From: Ipomoea triloba
Taxonomy: Eukaryota; Streptophyta; Magnoliopsida; Solanales; Convolvulaceae
Direction: 5' to 3'
DNA: 64,000 bases
NCBI RefSeq assembly: GCF_003576645.1
Contig: NC_044917.1
Coordinates: forward strand, 22,846,160 to 22,910,159
Under the pieces are notes generated by a model. That model saw nothing but the letters and a program-made list of their open reading frames with translations, was not told where the DNA came from and did not search any database. Of the stretch, positions 11,997-22,744 are shown in pieces (positions within the stretch are counted from its first letter, which is position 1; every line of letters starts with the position of its first letter). Position numbers and translations under genes: made by a program.

Positions 11997-12479
11997 TTGG
12001 AAGAGCCTTCCCTTTCCACGACGGAAGTATGGCTCTAACCTTCATAGAACTCGTGATTCGCCAGACATTACATTCCCATCGTGAAAAGTAATAATGTAAA
12101 TGAAAGCAAAGAAGAAATTTTGGGAGGGTTTTACATAGATAGTTAAGCCTTTATATAATGTCTGTAATATAAGTCTGAGAGTGAAAGAGTTCTAAATGTA
12201 TATTAATTAGTTTTGAATTCCCGATAATGGTTTCCTTGATTCTCGAATCGTCAAAAACGATTGGATTTCCTAAGAAATTACAATTAATTTGTTTACATAC
12301 TATTGACCTAAATATCTACTTTTGTTGCCTTTAATACTTCTAGAACCGAATTTTTTAAAGCTGCTCAGGATAGTCATGCAAAACGTCGCCGTTTCTAAGT
12401 GGGCGGGAACTTGTAAAAAACTGCATTTAATGCTGCTCTTGTTGCTATTTTATATATAGAGATATACGGATTAATATTT

Positions 12480-12836
12480 TGCATCCAAAACAGTGGAGAG
12501 AAAGAGACAGAGGCGCCAAATGGGGAGGAAGAGAAATCGGCCGGAGCTGGGATTCCTCGTCGTCTCCCTCCGCCAGACACAGCCACGCCGTCGTCAGTTG
12601 GAGCTTGAATAGCGTTGTGGCCGGCGTCGCCTGAAGGAGAAGACAAAGCAACGACGTCGCCGGAAATCCCAGCTTCACCACTGCCGTATCTCTCCGTCGC
12701 AATGCCAACGTCGTCGCCATATCCAGCGTCCAACGGTGAACGCTGCCACCACCCACCTCCGCCATCTCGAGCTTCGCCACCAAACGGAGACCGTGACGTG
12801 AGAACTAATCCAGCGATTCTCCGGGGAACATAAGCA
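12480..12836. other. GC-rich island of unknown origin
   Basis: A sharply GC-rich block inside AT-rich DNA with overlapping open frames on both strands (minus 162 and 112 codons, plus 72 codons), rich in Ala, Ser, Pro, Gly and Arg. Such composition resembles 5' ends of plant genes or gene fragments carried by transposons. The translations contain no domain I can name. It lies on the internal side of the LTR at 13189-13558, so it may belong to that element. Confidence 0.35.
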
Positions 12837-12881
12837 GTAGGTTTGTTTGTATGTATAAATTTTGTACTCATATGTGTATAC

Positions 12882-12888
<7 letters not shown>

Positions 12889-12930
<42 letters not shown>
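12889..12930. repeat. (TA)n microsatellite
   Basis: About 21 perfect TA units; translated frames over it are meaningless Ile-Tyr runs. Confidence 0.95.
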
Positions 12931-12932
<2 letters not shown>

Positions 12933-13173
12933 CAGTAGATTGATTTTTATTTTCATTTCGAAATTATTTCTTTATATTTCGAAAAACAATAATATTTTTC
13001 TAAAAAATATTTCGGATAAATTTTCATGTATATATATACATATATGAAACCAAATATATATGTACATACTGGAAAAATAGCAAACATAAATATATGTATG
13101 CATTTAACAGAATAATAATATTCAAATTGCATACACAAACAAACTAATCAACTAGGTAGAGATTATATTTTGC

Positions 13174-13188
13174 TTTGATACCAACTGT
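13174..13188 (-). other. retrotransposon primer-binding site
   Basis: Minus strand TTGGTATCAAAGC, adjacent to the LTR end ..TTCTTACA. Plant copia elements prime on the 3' end of initiator-Met tRNA (consensus TGGTATCAGAGC). Confidence 0.65.
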
Positions 13189-13558
13189 AAGAATAAAACT
13201 GAAGTAAAGTATATGAAATATAGGATCTAACCTCCCGCCATAGTTATTTGTTTGATGATTGCCTGAACGTCGTTGCTTGAGCTTCTTAACTATTTTTCTT
13301 TCACTTGACTCAACTCCCTCAGATGGTGTATGAGACTGACTGATCAAACAGTGAGAGGATTAAGGGCTCTTATTTATACTAACCATATGCCATCAATATG
13401 GTAATGTATCCCTTCCCTAATTATACTTCCAATCACAATTAGTATTTACCTTAATTATCAAAAGCTGATATGGAAGTAATGCACCATATAATTATATTAC
13501 CTTAATTATTATAATTACTACCTATATTATAATAATGTAATAGTGGTAAGTGTTACAG
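13189..13558 (-). mobile_element. LTR of a retrotransposon (5' LTR, minus strand)
   Basis: Read on plus it starts TGTAAGAA and ends GTGTTACA, giving the TG..CA ends and short inverted repeat TGTAA/TTACA of LTRs. The minus strand has a TATA-like box (GTATAAATAAGAG, about 13379-13367) in the right place for an LTR promoter. Immediately inside it, on the minus strand, is a primer-binding-site-like TGGTATCAAAGC (13187-13176 region), one base off the usual initiator-Met tRNA complement. The matching second LTR is not seen at lower coordinates, so the element is incomplete or was rearranged. Confidence 0.72.
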
Positions 13559-14362
13559 TATAAACACATTGTTCAACAACTCCCTATTCCAATAATGCGA
13601 AAGAGGATCAATAAGCTCACTTACTTTCATATTCTGATTAAATTCAGGAGCCGGAGTTTGAACATAGGGAAAGCTCTCATCTGGAAGCCAAGCATGCCGC
13701 CAAACACACGTATCATGACCATTACCGATCCTTCGATAAGAACCCATTCGCAGAACCTCTTGACCGGCTAGTATTGACCTCCAACAGTAACTTGGATTTG
13801 CACCAATTTTCGCATCCAGGAAATCATCGTGGGGGTAGTACCTCGCCTTATATAGTTTGGCAGCCAAGGATGTAGGATTAGTCATAAGTCTCCATCCTTG
13901 CTTAGCCAAGATGGCCACATTAAACCGACTTAGCACTTTAAAACCAAGGCCTCCTTGCGACTTCTGTGTGCACATTCTGTTCCAAGCCATCCATCGTATA
14001 CCATTACTTCCACCACTAGTGCCCCACCAAAACTTATTCATTACCCTTTCAATCCGCTCACAAAGCGTAACCGGTAGGTAATAAATGCTCATATAATATG
14101 TAGGTAAGGCTTGAGCTACACTTTTCAGAAGGACTTCTTTACCGGCTCTCGACAGAATCTTCTTATTCCAACCACTCAGTCGACCAATTAGCTTGGATTC
14201 AATATAAGAGAAAACTTCCCGTTTATTGCGTCCAATTCCCATGGGCAGTTCAAAATAACGTCCAATATTAGTGGACTGATTCACATGAAACACAACAGCC
14301 ACAGCAGTACGTATCATGTCCACAGTATTTCGGTTAAAGACAATTAAAATAACTTCAATCAA
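13559..14362 (-). pseudogene. LINE reverse transcriptase fragment
   Basis: An open stretch of about 268 codons typical of plant non-LTR (L1-like) elements: the region after the RT fingers (GRYFELPMGIGRNKREVFSY), the thumb/connector (LSGWNKKILSRAGKEVLLKSVAQALPTYYMS, then RVMNKFWWG) and the part before the RNase H (GGLGFKVLSRFNVAILAKQGWRL, WRSILAGQEVL). The RT catalytic YADD part is missing upstream, and the downstream end is cut exactly where the LTR begins at 13558. The LTR element therefore inserted into, or replaced the 3' part of, this LINE. It is non-functional. Confidence 0.92.
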
Positions 14363-16010
14363 GTCTTGTTAACTGAATCAGACACATAAAATGAAACGAA
14401 AGGAATATATTTTGGACTAATTCTTTAAAATATGGTTCATAAAAATTTTGTATTGTAATTCTTAAAATAAGTAATACTTATTGCATAGTTTTTAAATATA
14501 TAATTTAGATTCCTTAAAACTAAAATTCAAAAGGATCAAAGTTTATTTTAGTCAAATTAAATAAATTATTAAATGTCAACTACCATGTAGTGTGATGACA
14601 TCCCATTATCATTCTAAATGGGTGGTCATAGGTTCGAACCCGACGAGAAAGTTTGTAATCGTTACAAGTGTGCTTTAGTTGAAACCTACCTTGTAACTAA
14701 GGACCATACGTTTGTTAATTATTACTCTCGCTCTCTCTAGATAATTGTATGTGTCTATTTTGCATGATTAAAGAAATTATCTCAAATTATTTACTATTCA
14801 ATTTTTCATATTAATGAATGTAGGGTGAACAAATAAAATTCATATATTTAATAAAGTACATGATTTTTTTTTAAGGTAAACGTAGTTATTCCATTAATTC
14901 ATAACATAAAACGTTTACATCAACAATCAATGAAATGATAACCCTTACAGTTAGAAACAACTTTTCTAAGTATGCTATAGAAAACTTGAATCGCAGACGA
15001 TTTTATAACTAGGAAGCTATATTGCTTCAGGAAGCTTAAATCTTCATCAAAGATCTGGCTCCCTAAACATTTATGTTCTGACAATTATATTCAAATCTTT
15101 AGAACTTGATGAAAAACACATATTAAATCTTTGTGTATTTTAACAATTGTACCCAATTATATAGTATATAACTCTAAAATAATCCAATTCTCTTGATTAA
15201 ATATTAATTGATGACTATAATATTAGAACAAGCTTTTATATTATGTTATGTTGTAATTCTTTAAATAATTTGTGCAAAAACTCAAGAAATTAGGGTTAGA
15301 TTAGATTTGTTCATGGTTGGAAATTATAACTGTTACAAAATACAAATGTTAGATACTAATTTGTCAAATTTTATATGCTTTAATATAATTAGGTAGAATT
15401 GTCACTAAACACAAATGGTTGTGTGTGTGTGTGTCTGTTTTTTTGTTTTGTTTGTTTGTTTGTTTTTTTTTTTTTTTTTCACAAAGTTCTAAAAGTCTGG
15501 ATATAGTAATTGTTACAAAGTTTAAAGGTTTAAGTTTTTTCTACCAATAAGTATTTTATTTAATATAAAAAGTTAAAATTTGAAAATAAAAATGCATAAT
15601 GTTTTAAGATTTTATTTATTTTTAAAGATAGAAAAGCATACTGTTGCAATATTAGATCCCCAAGCAAGATTAGTGGACAGGTTTGAATGATTAAGACTGA
15701 TATTTGTATATTATTTTACAATTGACCAAGACCTTTGAGTACTAGTTGAATTGGTCTTGTCCCTTTGTAAATAAAAAAAGTAATACCATCTGGTTTTGTA
15801 GAGGCAACTTGTTTTAAAAATCAAATTCATAGCTTTTAATTACAAAAATTATGTTTCACACATTCACTTACTTATATTCAAGGTGCTTCTTTTTTTTTTT
15901 CTTAATTTTACAAATAACCATTTTTTAATTGAGAAAACCCCAAAATAGACCATTACTCCTAGCTTAACTGTTTGCGACAAGACCCCCAAGGCGTTAAACT
16001 GTAAGATATC
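14363..16010. other. AT-rich intergenic sequence
   Basis: No gene recognised. Holds a SINE-like segment (14585-14745), T-rich and GT-rich simple repeats at 15420-15480, and a T-run near 15890. A mixed-composition stretch at 14880-15080 looks like an old transposon piece but has no diagnostic feature. Confidence 0.5.
14585..14745 (+). mobile_element. tRNA-derived SINE
   Basis: A perfect B box GGTTCGAACCC lies at about 14631-14641, preceded by AAATGGGTGGTCATA and 40 bases earlier by an A-box-like TAGTGTGATGAC. It is followed by a body with ACCTTGTAACTAAGGACCATA and a CT-rich tail. A diverged copy of the head lies inverted at 61455-61510. Confidence 0.65.
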
Positions 16011-16023
16011 ATCCATATATCCC

Positions 16024-16412
16024 GTGGTTATACCGTCGACCATGGTCCACAATGCATTGTGGACCATGCACCATGACTGATACTGCAGTTTTGTTAAACG
16101 GATACTGCAGTTGTGTTGAAAGGGAACTGCAGTTGTGCGGAACAGAGGGCGTTTCATCCGTCTAGAACTGTAGAGTTGTGTTGAACTGATACTGCAGTTG
16201 TATTGAATGGATATTGCAGTTGTGTTGAACTGATACTGCAGTGTGTTGAACGGATGAAACGACCTCTATTCCGGGCAACTGCAGTTTCCTTCCAACACAA
16301 GTGCAGTATCAGTTCAACACAACTACAGTATCCATTCAACATAACTGCAGTATCAGTCATGACCATGGTACACAATGCATCGTGAACCATAGTCCACTGT
16401 ATAATTTGCGCC
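16024..16412. mobile_element. inverted-repeat (MULE/foldback-like) element
   Basis: Two long arms are reverse complements: left GACCATGGTCCACAATGCAT..., right ...ATGCATCGTGAACCATAGTC, each followed inward by several copies of a 20-21-bp unit (GATACTGCAGTTGTGTTGAA and its complement). Candidate 9-bp target duplications ATATATCCC (16015-16023) and ATACATCCC (16413-16421) match at 8 of 9 positions. No coding capacity. The 9-bp duplication and long arms suggest a MULE-derived foldback MITE; the exact ends are tentative. Confidence 0.65.
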
Positions 16413-16425
16413 ATACATCCCCCAA

Positions 16426-17500
16426 GCTTGCTCCAATATCACCTTACTCGATCCAATCCCTTGACTGTTCCAAATTTGCTAGAAAGTTGGCATACTTATT
16501 CCCTTTCTCTCAACCGACCAGTTTTGACTTTTGAATAATAAACCAAAACTAAACTATTTGGTTTGGTTTTGGTCTAGTTCATAGAACTTGGATCGAAATG
16601 TCCCAGGTCGGCAGTTACTTTAATAACCACAAAGTTCTAAGTTTAATTTCTTCAAGAAATTACTTATTAAGAGCATCCCTGTCAGTAAATCTTTCTCAGA
16701 TATTAGAACAGTGAATAACTATTGTCAGAGTTAGCAACAGATGTGGACCTCAGTTTTTGACAAATTTTACTCCATGCAACGAATGGGTTTATGTTAGAGA
16801 AACTTTATTTGTTTTTTTTTTCTTTTCATTTTGTTTCTCTGTTTTGTTTTCACGGTTCCTTTTTCTTTCTTTTTTTTTTCATTTAATTTGTTTATTTTTT
16901 TTTATTATTTTATAATTTTTGTTTCAATTTTTTTTATAAAATACCAAATTAAATATTTTTTGAATTAACTTTTAATGATTTATTTATAATTAAAATTTAA
17001 AATGATTAAAATAAAAAGAGCAACAGCAAAAATTAATTTAAATGTTTGTAATTTTAGTTTAATTAAATGTAGGTATGTTTTTTCAAAAAAAAAATGTTGG
17101 TATGTTTATTTTAATTAATTTTTATAATTATAAATTTATAATTCAAATAAATAAAGAAATAATTAAAATATAGGATAGAAAATTATGGGTCCATAAAAAA
17201 GAAAAAATTTTAAACTAATGTGGAGAAGAGTTTTTGTAATTGAGTGAGATAGTGGATGATGAAGTGGATGTTGAGGACCACAAATAATTTGGAAAAAAAC
17301 CCCAACTGATAATGATGCTCTAAGTTTATTAATTTTCTTAGTTTAAGTCGGTCAACAATAACCACATTAATGGAATTCATTCGACTTAACCACTACCTAA
17401 TTAGTTTATTCTGTTTACACTGTCTTATATTTCTTGGCAATTAAGTTGTCGACGCTTATCCAGGAGTAGGAGAATAGTCTACGCAAGGTGCCTTTCTCTG
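16426..17500. other. AT-rich intergenic sequence upstream of RBR gene
   Basis: No gene seen. Poly-T and TTTA-rich tracts at 16810-16930. The last 100 bases form the promoter of the RBR gene. Confidence 0.5.
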
Positions 17501-17502
17501 TT

Positions 17503-17511
17503 TATATATAA
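17503..17511 (+). promoter_or_regulatory. TATA box of the RBR gene
   Basis: TATATATAA lies 81 bases before the start codon, leaving a 5' leader of about 50-60 bases if transcription starts 25-30 bases downstream. No other TATA candidate lies closer. Confidence 0.6.
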
Positions 17512-17591
17512 TACTGGCAAAGGAGCAACAACTTAGCTCTCATACCGAAAGACATTCACCGAATATAGAATTCCATTTCATATATTATACA

Positions 17592-19102
17592 ATGGAAGAA
17601 AAAATATGGTCCTTTTTCGAGGAAGAAAGTGATGAGGAAATTTCAGATGCCCACTGCGCAGAAGAGCTTCAACTCCAGGAAGCTCTCCAGGCCTCCTTCG
17701 CCAGCCTGCAGATGATATCATCAAACCATGAAGAAGAAGAAGCAGAATCGTCTGGGTTTTTCTGCGGGATTTGCATGGAGAGAAAAGAATCATCGGAGAT
17801 GTTCAAGAACAACAACAACACCTGCTCTCATTCCTTCTGTTCCCTATGCATCAGCGAATACGTCCAGTCCAGGATTGATCTGAATCTCCCTCCCGGAACC
17901 TGCCCGGATCCTGACCGGAACTGTCCTGCCACGATCGACCTCTCTTCCTGCAAGTCAATCCTCCCAGAAGCCGCGATTGCGAAGTGGGAGAGATGGCTAA
18001 CCCAGTCCAGCGTCGATGCTTCTCAGATCATTTATTGCCCCTACGGCGACTGCTCTGAGATGTTCGTGTACGAAGATGAAGAGCAAGAGGTAATCACAGA
18101 GGCAGAGTGTTCCTTCTGCCGGAGACTTTTCTGTGCGCAGTGCCGCGTGCCGTGGCATGCCGATCAGGACTGCGAGGAATTCCGGGAATCGGAAGGCGAT
18201 GTGGAGGTTGAGGAGATGGCCAGGAACTTCAAATGGATGAAGTGCCCCCATTGCAACCGCGTCGTTGACAAGATTGATGGCTGTATACACATCACTTGCT
18301 GGTTAGTTTGTCTCATCTATACACCCATTTTGCTTTGCTTAAAACCTTAACTGGTCCTAAAAAAATGATAATTCCGTGAAAAAAAAAAGGAAAAAAGTCT
18401 AATAGGCCACTGGACTTATGACTTTTGTGCAATTGTTTCATTGAACTTAAAAAGTCTGCAATTCAACCATCAAACAAGTAAAATATGTGCAATTAGGACA
18501 TTTTTCTAAAAATTTTTAATTCAATTTGACTTAAAAACATTTCAGTATTGACTCCCAACTAGTATGGTAGAAGAAAATGTCACTCTTAATACATATATGT
18601 TAGTAATATAATCGGATTTTACTAGAAAATTTTTGTAAAAATGGTCCAATTGCATAAATTTTGCTTGTTTGATTATTGAATTGGACACTTTTTAAATTCA
18701 ATGGCTCAATTGCACAAAAGTGATAAGTTTAGTGGCCTATTTAACACTTTTTTCTATAAAAAAGGATGAGAATTCAAATAGGAATTAAAAAGGGTAAAAT
18801 AGTAATTCACCTTGAAATTTTAATTCCATCAAACTCCTATTAGTAGGAGAGACCATAGGAATTGCAATTCTTTCCTCTAATCAAACTATGGAACAATGAT
18901 ATTTGGTTGGAATGAAATTATAATTTTATCCTACCAAACACAATAATTGATTCTGTCCAATAATTAAGAGGTTTTGTTGGTTTCTCTGTTAGTTTAATGG
19001 TTTTTTGGATTCAGGTGTGGGCTTGAATTTTGCTATGTGTGTGGTTCCATATGGAGCGAAGATCATTGGGATTGCCAAACTGAAAATGATATTGATGACT
19101 AA
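17592..19102 (+). CDS. RBR-type (RING-IBR-RING) E3 ubiquitin ligase, two exons
   Basis: Join of 17592-18301 and 19015-19102, encoding 265 residues; intron 18302-19014 starts GTTAGT and ends TTCAG, phase 2. Domains: an acidic N-terminus, RING1 from residue about 58 (CGICMERKESS, then CSHSFCSLCI), an IBR with CPYGDCSEMF and CSFCRRLFCAQCRVPWHADQDC, and a second RING/Rcat beginning MKCPHCNRVVDKIDGCIHITC and completed in exon 2 by CGLEFCYVCG and HWDC. In RBR ligases the Cys of the GC-x-H motif forms a ubiquitin thioester before transfer to substrate; here it is Cys in DGCIHITC. The splice junction codon gives Trp where most relatives have Arg (CRCG), one base different. Size and layout resemble plant RNF144/ARI-like ligases. 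Substrate unknown. Confidence 0.9.
18391..18753. mobile_element. foldback MITE in the RBR intron
   Basis: Arms are inverted copies: left AAAAAAGTCTAATAGGCCAC and right GTGGCCTATTTAACACTTTT, continuing inward over about 110 bases with TTTTGTGCAATT/AATTGCACAAAA and CAATTCAACCATCAAACAAG with its counterpart CTTGTTTGATTATTGAATTG. No coding capacity. Its position between the two exons suggests insertion into the intron. Confidence 0.75.
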
Positions 19103-19274
19103 AGCATTACAAATGGTGCGAATTGGCTCAAATAGATCAGAAGAGATTTGGAGTCGTTTAATGGTGAGATGGGGAACACCAATTCGTATAAATTGTCATG
19201 CCATTTACTCATTTATGTAATTTGGTAGAGAGGTTTGTGAAGAAGACAATGAAGTACTTGCTTTCCCTGCACTG

Positions 19275-19530
19275 TTATTTCAATTTTTTGTAAAAAAAAA
19301 AGAAAAGAAAATTTCAGTGGTGTTTCCGGCACGTAACGTCGTCGACGTCGACTTATACGACGGCGATTGGTTGTCAAGAGTGTTAAGGAAATTGTCGTCT
19401 AAGGAACTTTTGATGTGTTCCACAATCGGATTGTCGTTGTCGAAGTCGTCGGTAATGTCGCCATTGACCCATCTTCGCATTTTGCTCCGACCGTTGACGG
19501 TTTAGTCGTCCGCAATTAATGAAATTTTTT
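19275..19530. other. moderately GC-rich unassigned segment
   Basis: Follows the RBR gene. It has CGTCGACGTCGAC-type words and overlapping short frames on both strands (62 and 66 codons) without a recognisable domain. It could be a decayed gene fragment or the 3' flank of the RBR gene. No polyadenylation signal stands out. Confidence 0.3.
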
Positions 19531-20141
19531 TGTTGTTTTTTTTTTGGAAAAATGGTAGAGTTAGGTTTAGTTATAGGGTAATTGTAAAATTTTACTATGA
19601 GTATTTGTCATTCTTATTTTTTGTATTTAAATTATTATTGGTGTTGCACTTTTCGTTCTTTCGTGCTCACTTTTTGTATACTAAAATTGTAAATTTCGTC
19701 TTTAATGTTTTATTATTAAATGGACGGAAGTGCAAGAGTTTTTTTTTTTTTTGGCCTCACAAGTATTGTGACATTAACAATTTTGATTCAAAACTTGCAT
19801 AATTAGTCCACAAGTATTAATTTCTTAGTCTAAATGGTTCTTCTAGTGAAATCTCCATCAATTTTTCACCAGAAAAATTATTTTTCTTTTGTAGTAGGGG
19901 TTTAATGGTCTTTTCATTTTCCTCAATTTTTAGTTTCGCACTTTTGGTCCCACGAGTATTGTGGCACTACTATCAATGTTGATCCACAACTTTCAAAACT
20001 TGCAAAATTGGTCCACGAGTATCAAATTTTTAGTGCAAATGGTACTTCCGATGAAATCTCCGTCAATTTTTCATTGAAAAATTTATTCACTTTATAGCAG
20101 GGTTATAATGGTCTTTTCTTTTTACCACTGTTTTTTCTCTT

Positions 20142-20470
20142 TCATATCCAAAAGCTGTTCTCTATATCTTTTCTTGGGATTATCTTGTCTTTGGATTCAC
20201 CTCTATACAGTCTGATTCCCGTTCGAAAAACATCCACCAAGTATTTTGCGTTGGTGACTTGATTGCCCATTGCGAGAAGGCAACGACTGTGTTTCATTGA
20301 TTGCCCATGGGTGAATTCCACCCACAATGAATCACGAAACTTGTCATAGAAGGGTGGACCAACACCTATTCTTGCAGACGCCATTGCACTATTTTGGCAA
20401 GCTCACCCCTTGAAGGCTAATCATTTGCTAGGTGGCCCCATGGACCACATGAAATGAACGTTGCAGTTCA
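20142..20470 (-). pseudogene. UDP-glycosyltransferase fragment with PSPG box
   Basis: Read on the minus strand, three frames together show the plant secondary-product glycosyltransferase box: KIVQW.. then QE.VL, then VHPSMTSFVIHCGWNS, then VVAFSQW, then QVTNAKYLVDVFRTGIRL and IIPRKDIEN. FMWSMGPPS upstream matches the stretch before the box in UGT84-like enzymes. The HCGWNS motif contacts UDP-sugar in this family. Several single-base indels and a stop break it, and only about 110 codons of a protein of about 480 remain. It lies between the arms of the inverted-repeat element, so it is inferred to be a captured, decaying gene fragment. Confidence 0.85.
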
Positions 20471-20551
20471 CTAACCCATGAGCTATATAGTCGACTTGTT
20501 CTTATAATCTTATCTCAAGACGACGATGCCCCCGAATGATATGTACACCAC

Positions 20552-20633
20552 AGAATGGGTTATTCTAGTGAAAATTTGACAAAAAGAAAAAGACGGTCTT
20601 TTCCCTTTTGTCAAATTTTCACTAGAATAATTG
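20552..20633. repeat. short hairpin
   Basis: TTATTCTAGTGAAAATTTGA followed by CAAAAAG is mirrored by CTTTTGTCAAATTTTCACTAGAATAA after about 17 bases. The stem sequence (CTAGTGAAAATTTG) also occurs in the arms of the surrounding element. Confidence 0.8.
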
Positions 20634-20751
20634 CTATGTTATTAACACAATTTAACAAAATAACATGATCTCTGAGGTTGTGCTTGCTCTGCCTGATAAT
20701 ATTTTGTATAATATATGAAGTAAAAATCCTTACTAAAGTGTATAGTTTCAG

Positions 20752-21019
20752 TGAAGATGAGATTGACTCAAAGAGTGAAGAGGGAAGGCAATGGTAAGAG
20801 ATTCTTTCATATTGTTTTTTTACTATATGTTTATTTTATGATCAAATTGTTTTCTTGAAAATATGATTACTCTTTGGAGTTATTATTCAGGGAAACCATG
20901 AATTCATACAGTTTCAATACTTGGCATTGGAAAAGACCTGATGTTCTAATACATGTTGTAGATTCAACTATTGGTGGACCTCAATTTGAAGAAAACACCC
21001 CAGGTGGTCGAGTTGGTTG
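20752..21019 (+). pseudogene. coding-like fragment with intron, unrecognised
   Basis: A possible exon ending EDEIDSKSEEGRQW is followed by GTAAGAG (20796) and an AT-rich stretch ending TTATTCAG (20891). A second block then encodes YSFNTWHWKRPDVLIHVVDS and continues TIGGPQFEENTPGGRVG before TGA at 21018. The donor, acceptor and codon structure look genuine, but I do not recognise the family. Its position next to the UGT fragment inside the inverted-repeat element suggests another captured gene piece. Confidence 0.4.
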
Positions 21020-22324
21020 ATGTTTTGTTTAGTGTTTTTTATTTGTAATTAACTAGATTAGCTAATTGATGTAATATTATCCAAGGATTTTGATTTCTGA
21101 GTCCTCACTAGTCAGTAGTTCTATTGATGTGTAATAGCTGTTCAGTTCTTATTTATTTTATTTCTTTTGCTTATCCTTGCATAATTTTCTTGGTCAAAAG
21201 CTTAAAAACATCAAAATTTTTAATTTTTAAAATACAAATTCTAATTTCGGGTTTAATCACCCGAACCCGAATTAAGCCCGATCCGAATTACCCGAACCCG
21301 AAGAGCACTCGACAAATTTCGGTTCGGTTTCGGATTATAAAATACAGGGCCCGAAAAATGTTCGGGTAGGCCTTTTGGGTACGGGTCGAACCCGAACCCG
21401 ACCCGTGCCCACCCATAAAAAGACCAGTATACCCCTGCTATAAAGGAGAAATAAATTTTCTAGTGAAAATTTGATCAAGATTTCACTAGAAGGACCATTT
21501 GCACTAAGAAATTAATAATCGTGGACCAATTATGCAAGTTTTGAAAGTTGTTGATCAACATTGCTAGTGCCACAATACTCGTGAGACCAAAAGTGTGAAA
21601 AACTAAAGATTGGTGAAAAGAAAAAAGCCATTATACCCTTGCTATAAACGGAAAATAATTATTCCGGTGAAAAATTGAGAGAGATTGGAAGAACTATTTA
21701 CGCTAATAAATTGATATTCGTAGACCAATTATGCAAGTTTTGAAAGTTACGGATCTAAATTGATAGTGCAATAACACTCGTTGGAACAAAAGTGCAAAAA
21801 ACTTAAAAGTGCAAACTTAGGGACGAAAAGTGAGTATGATCAACACTTATGGACGAATTCTACAATTATCTTATAACTTAAGGACACAAAGTGCAATTTT
21901 CTCATATTTTTTCAAAAAATAAATCGTGAAAACCCAAAATTTTCTATTTAAAATGAAGGGAAAATCGCACTTTTGGTCCCCCAATTGTTACCCGATCTGC
22001 AATGTTGTCCCCCATTGTCAATTTTAGTTAATTGGGTCCCTAATAACCTTAAACCTTAGTCAATGTTGTCCTCCGGTCAAATTTGGCTCTAACTAGTGTT
22101 AACAGCATGGGCAATTGAATTGAGTAATTTCACAATACCACTCAATTTTACCCCAAACGCACTGCTTCTTCTTCTTCCCCACCTCCGGCATTGACGCCGC
22201 CATCTTCTCAAGATCTCCCACACAAATCTATCGATTCCAACTCAGACCAGGGTTAATAATGTAAATTCATCGGAGGATGTGACCGGAAGCTCAGTCGCAG
22301 GGAATACTCCCGCCGCCTGCTACC

Positions 22325-22666
22325 CAACACCAACACAAAAAAACCGGCTGCGTCATTTTAGGTTTTGTCATCGGAACTCTAGTCTTAATTGCAGTTATTA
22401 TCTCCCTCTTCACTTTAATCAGAAGAAGGAATGAAGAAATGGAGCTGAAATCCACACAATTGACCTCGGCTACTGGTAACCACAACATGGAGGATGTGAT
22501 GTGCTCACCTCAAGGCGGAAACAACGAACAAGTCAAAGAGAACAAAATGCAAGCACCTCACACTGCGACTCGACACCGGAAAAACATCCATTACCGGCGT
22601 GGAGGCTTTCCTGCAACACATGGAGGCAGTAGGCGTTCTCTGGCATCCGAATTTGGTCCCTGTTAG
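22325..22666 (+). pseudogene. captured gene fragment with membrane segment
   Basis: Beginning near 22346 the plus strand encodes GCVILGFVIGTLVLIAVIIS followed by LFTLIRRRNEEMELKST: a 20-residue hydrophobic helix followed by a basic stop-transfer cluster. A polar tail (ATGNHNMEDVMCSPQGGNN) follows, ending at TAG at 22664. Upstream, TGSSVAGNTPAA is readable in another frame. It has the layout of a single-pass plant membrane protein fragment, but I cannot name the family. It lies inside the MULE, so it is inferred to be a captured piece. Confidence 0.5.
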
Positions 22667-22744
22667 TGAGTGAGTGAGTGAGTGAACTCATTCTTCTTCC
22701 TTTTTCTTTTACACCGCGACTTGCTTTATTGTTCCGCGAAGCCA

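Larger units (their letters stand above)
19570..21880. mobile_element. large inverted-repeat element carrying gene fragments (MULE-like)
   Basis: The left arm (about 19570-20125) contains two tandem copies of a unit of about 185 bp with the theme CACAAGTATTGTGACATTA, CATAATTAGTCCACAAGTAT and CAATTTTTCACCAGAAAAAT. The right arm (about 21415-21880) carries the same two units in inverse orientation. Outer parts also match (TTATAGGGTAATTGTAAAAT against the complement of the 21855-21880 stretch). Between the arms lie a glycosyltransferase fragment, a second coding-like fragment and a repeat of CCCGAACCCGA words. Long arms and gene capture fit a Pack-MULE-like element. I could not define the target duplication, so the exact ends are uncertain. 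Confidence 0.65.

Noticed and set aside
15880..16160. 97-codon minus-strand frame
   Set aside because: It runs into the arm of the inverted-repeat element at 16024 and consists of its repeat units.
21240..21420. CCCGAACCCGAA repeats as interstitial telomere DNA
   Set aside because: Plant telomere repeats are TTTAGGG; these words are the subterminal pattern of hAT-type elements, also seen with CCGA/TCGG at 23210 and 29170.
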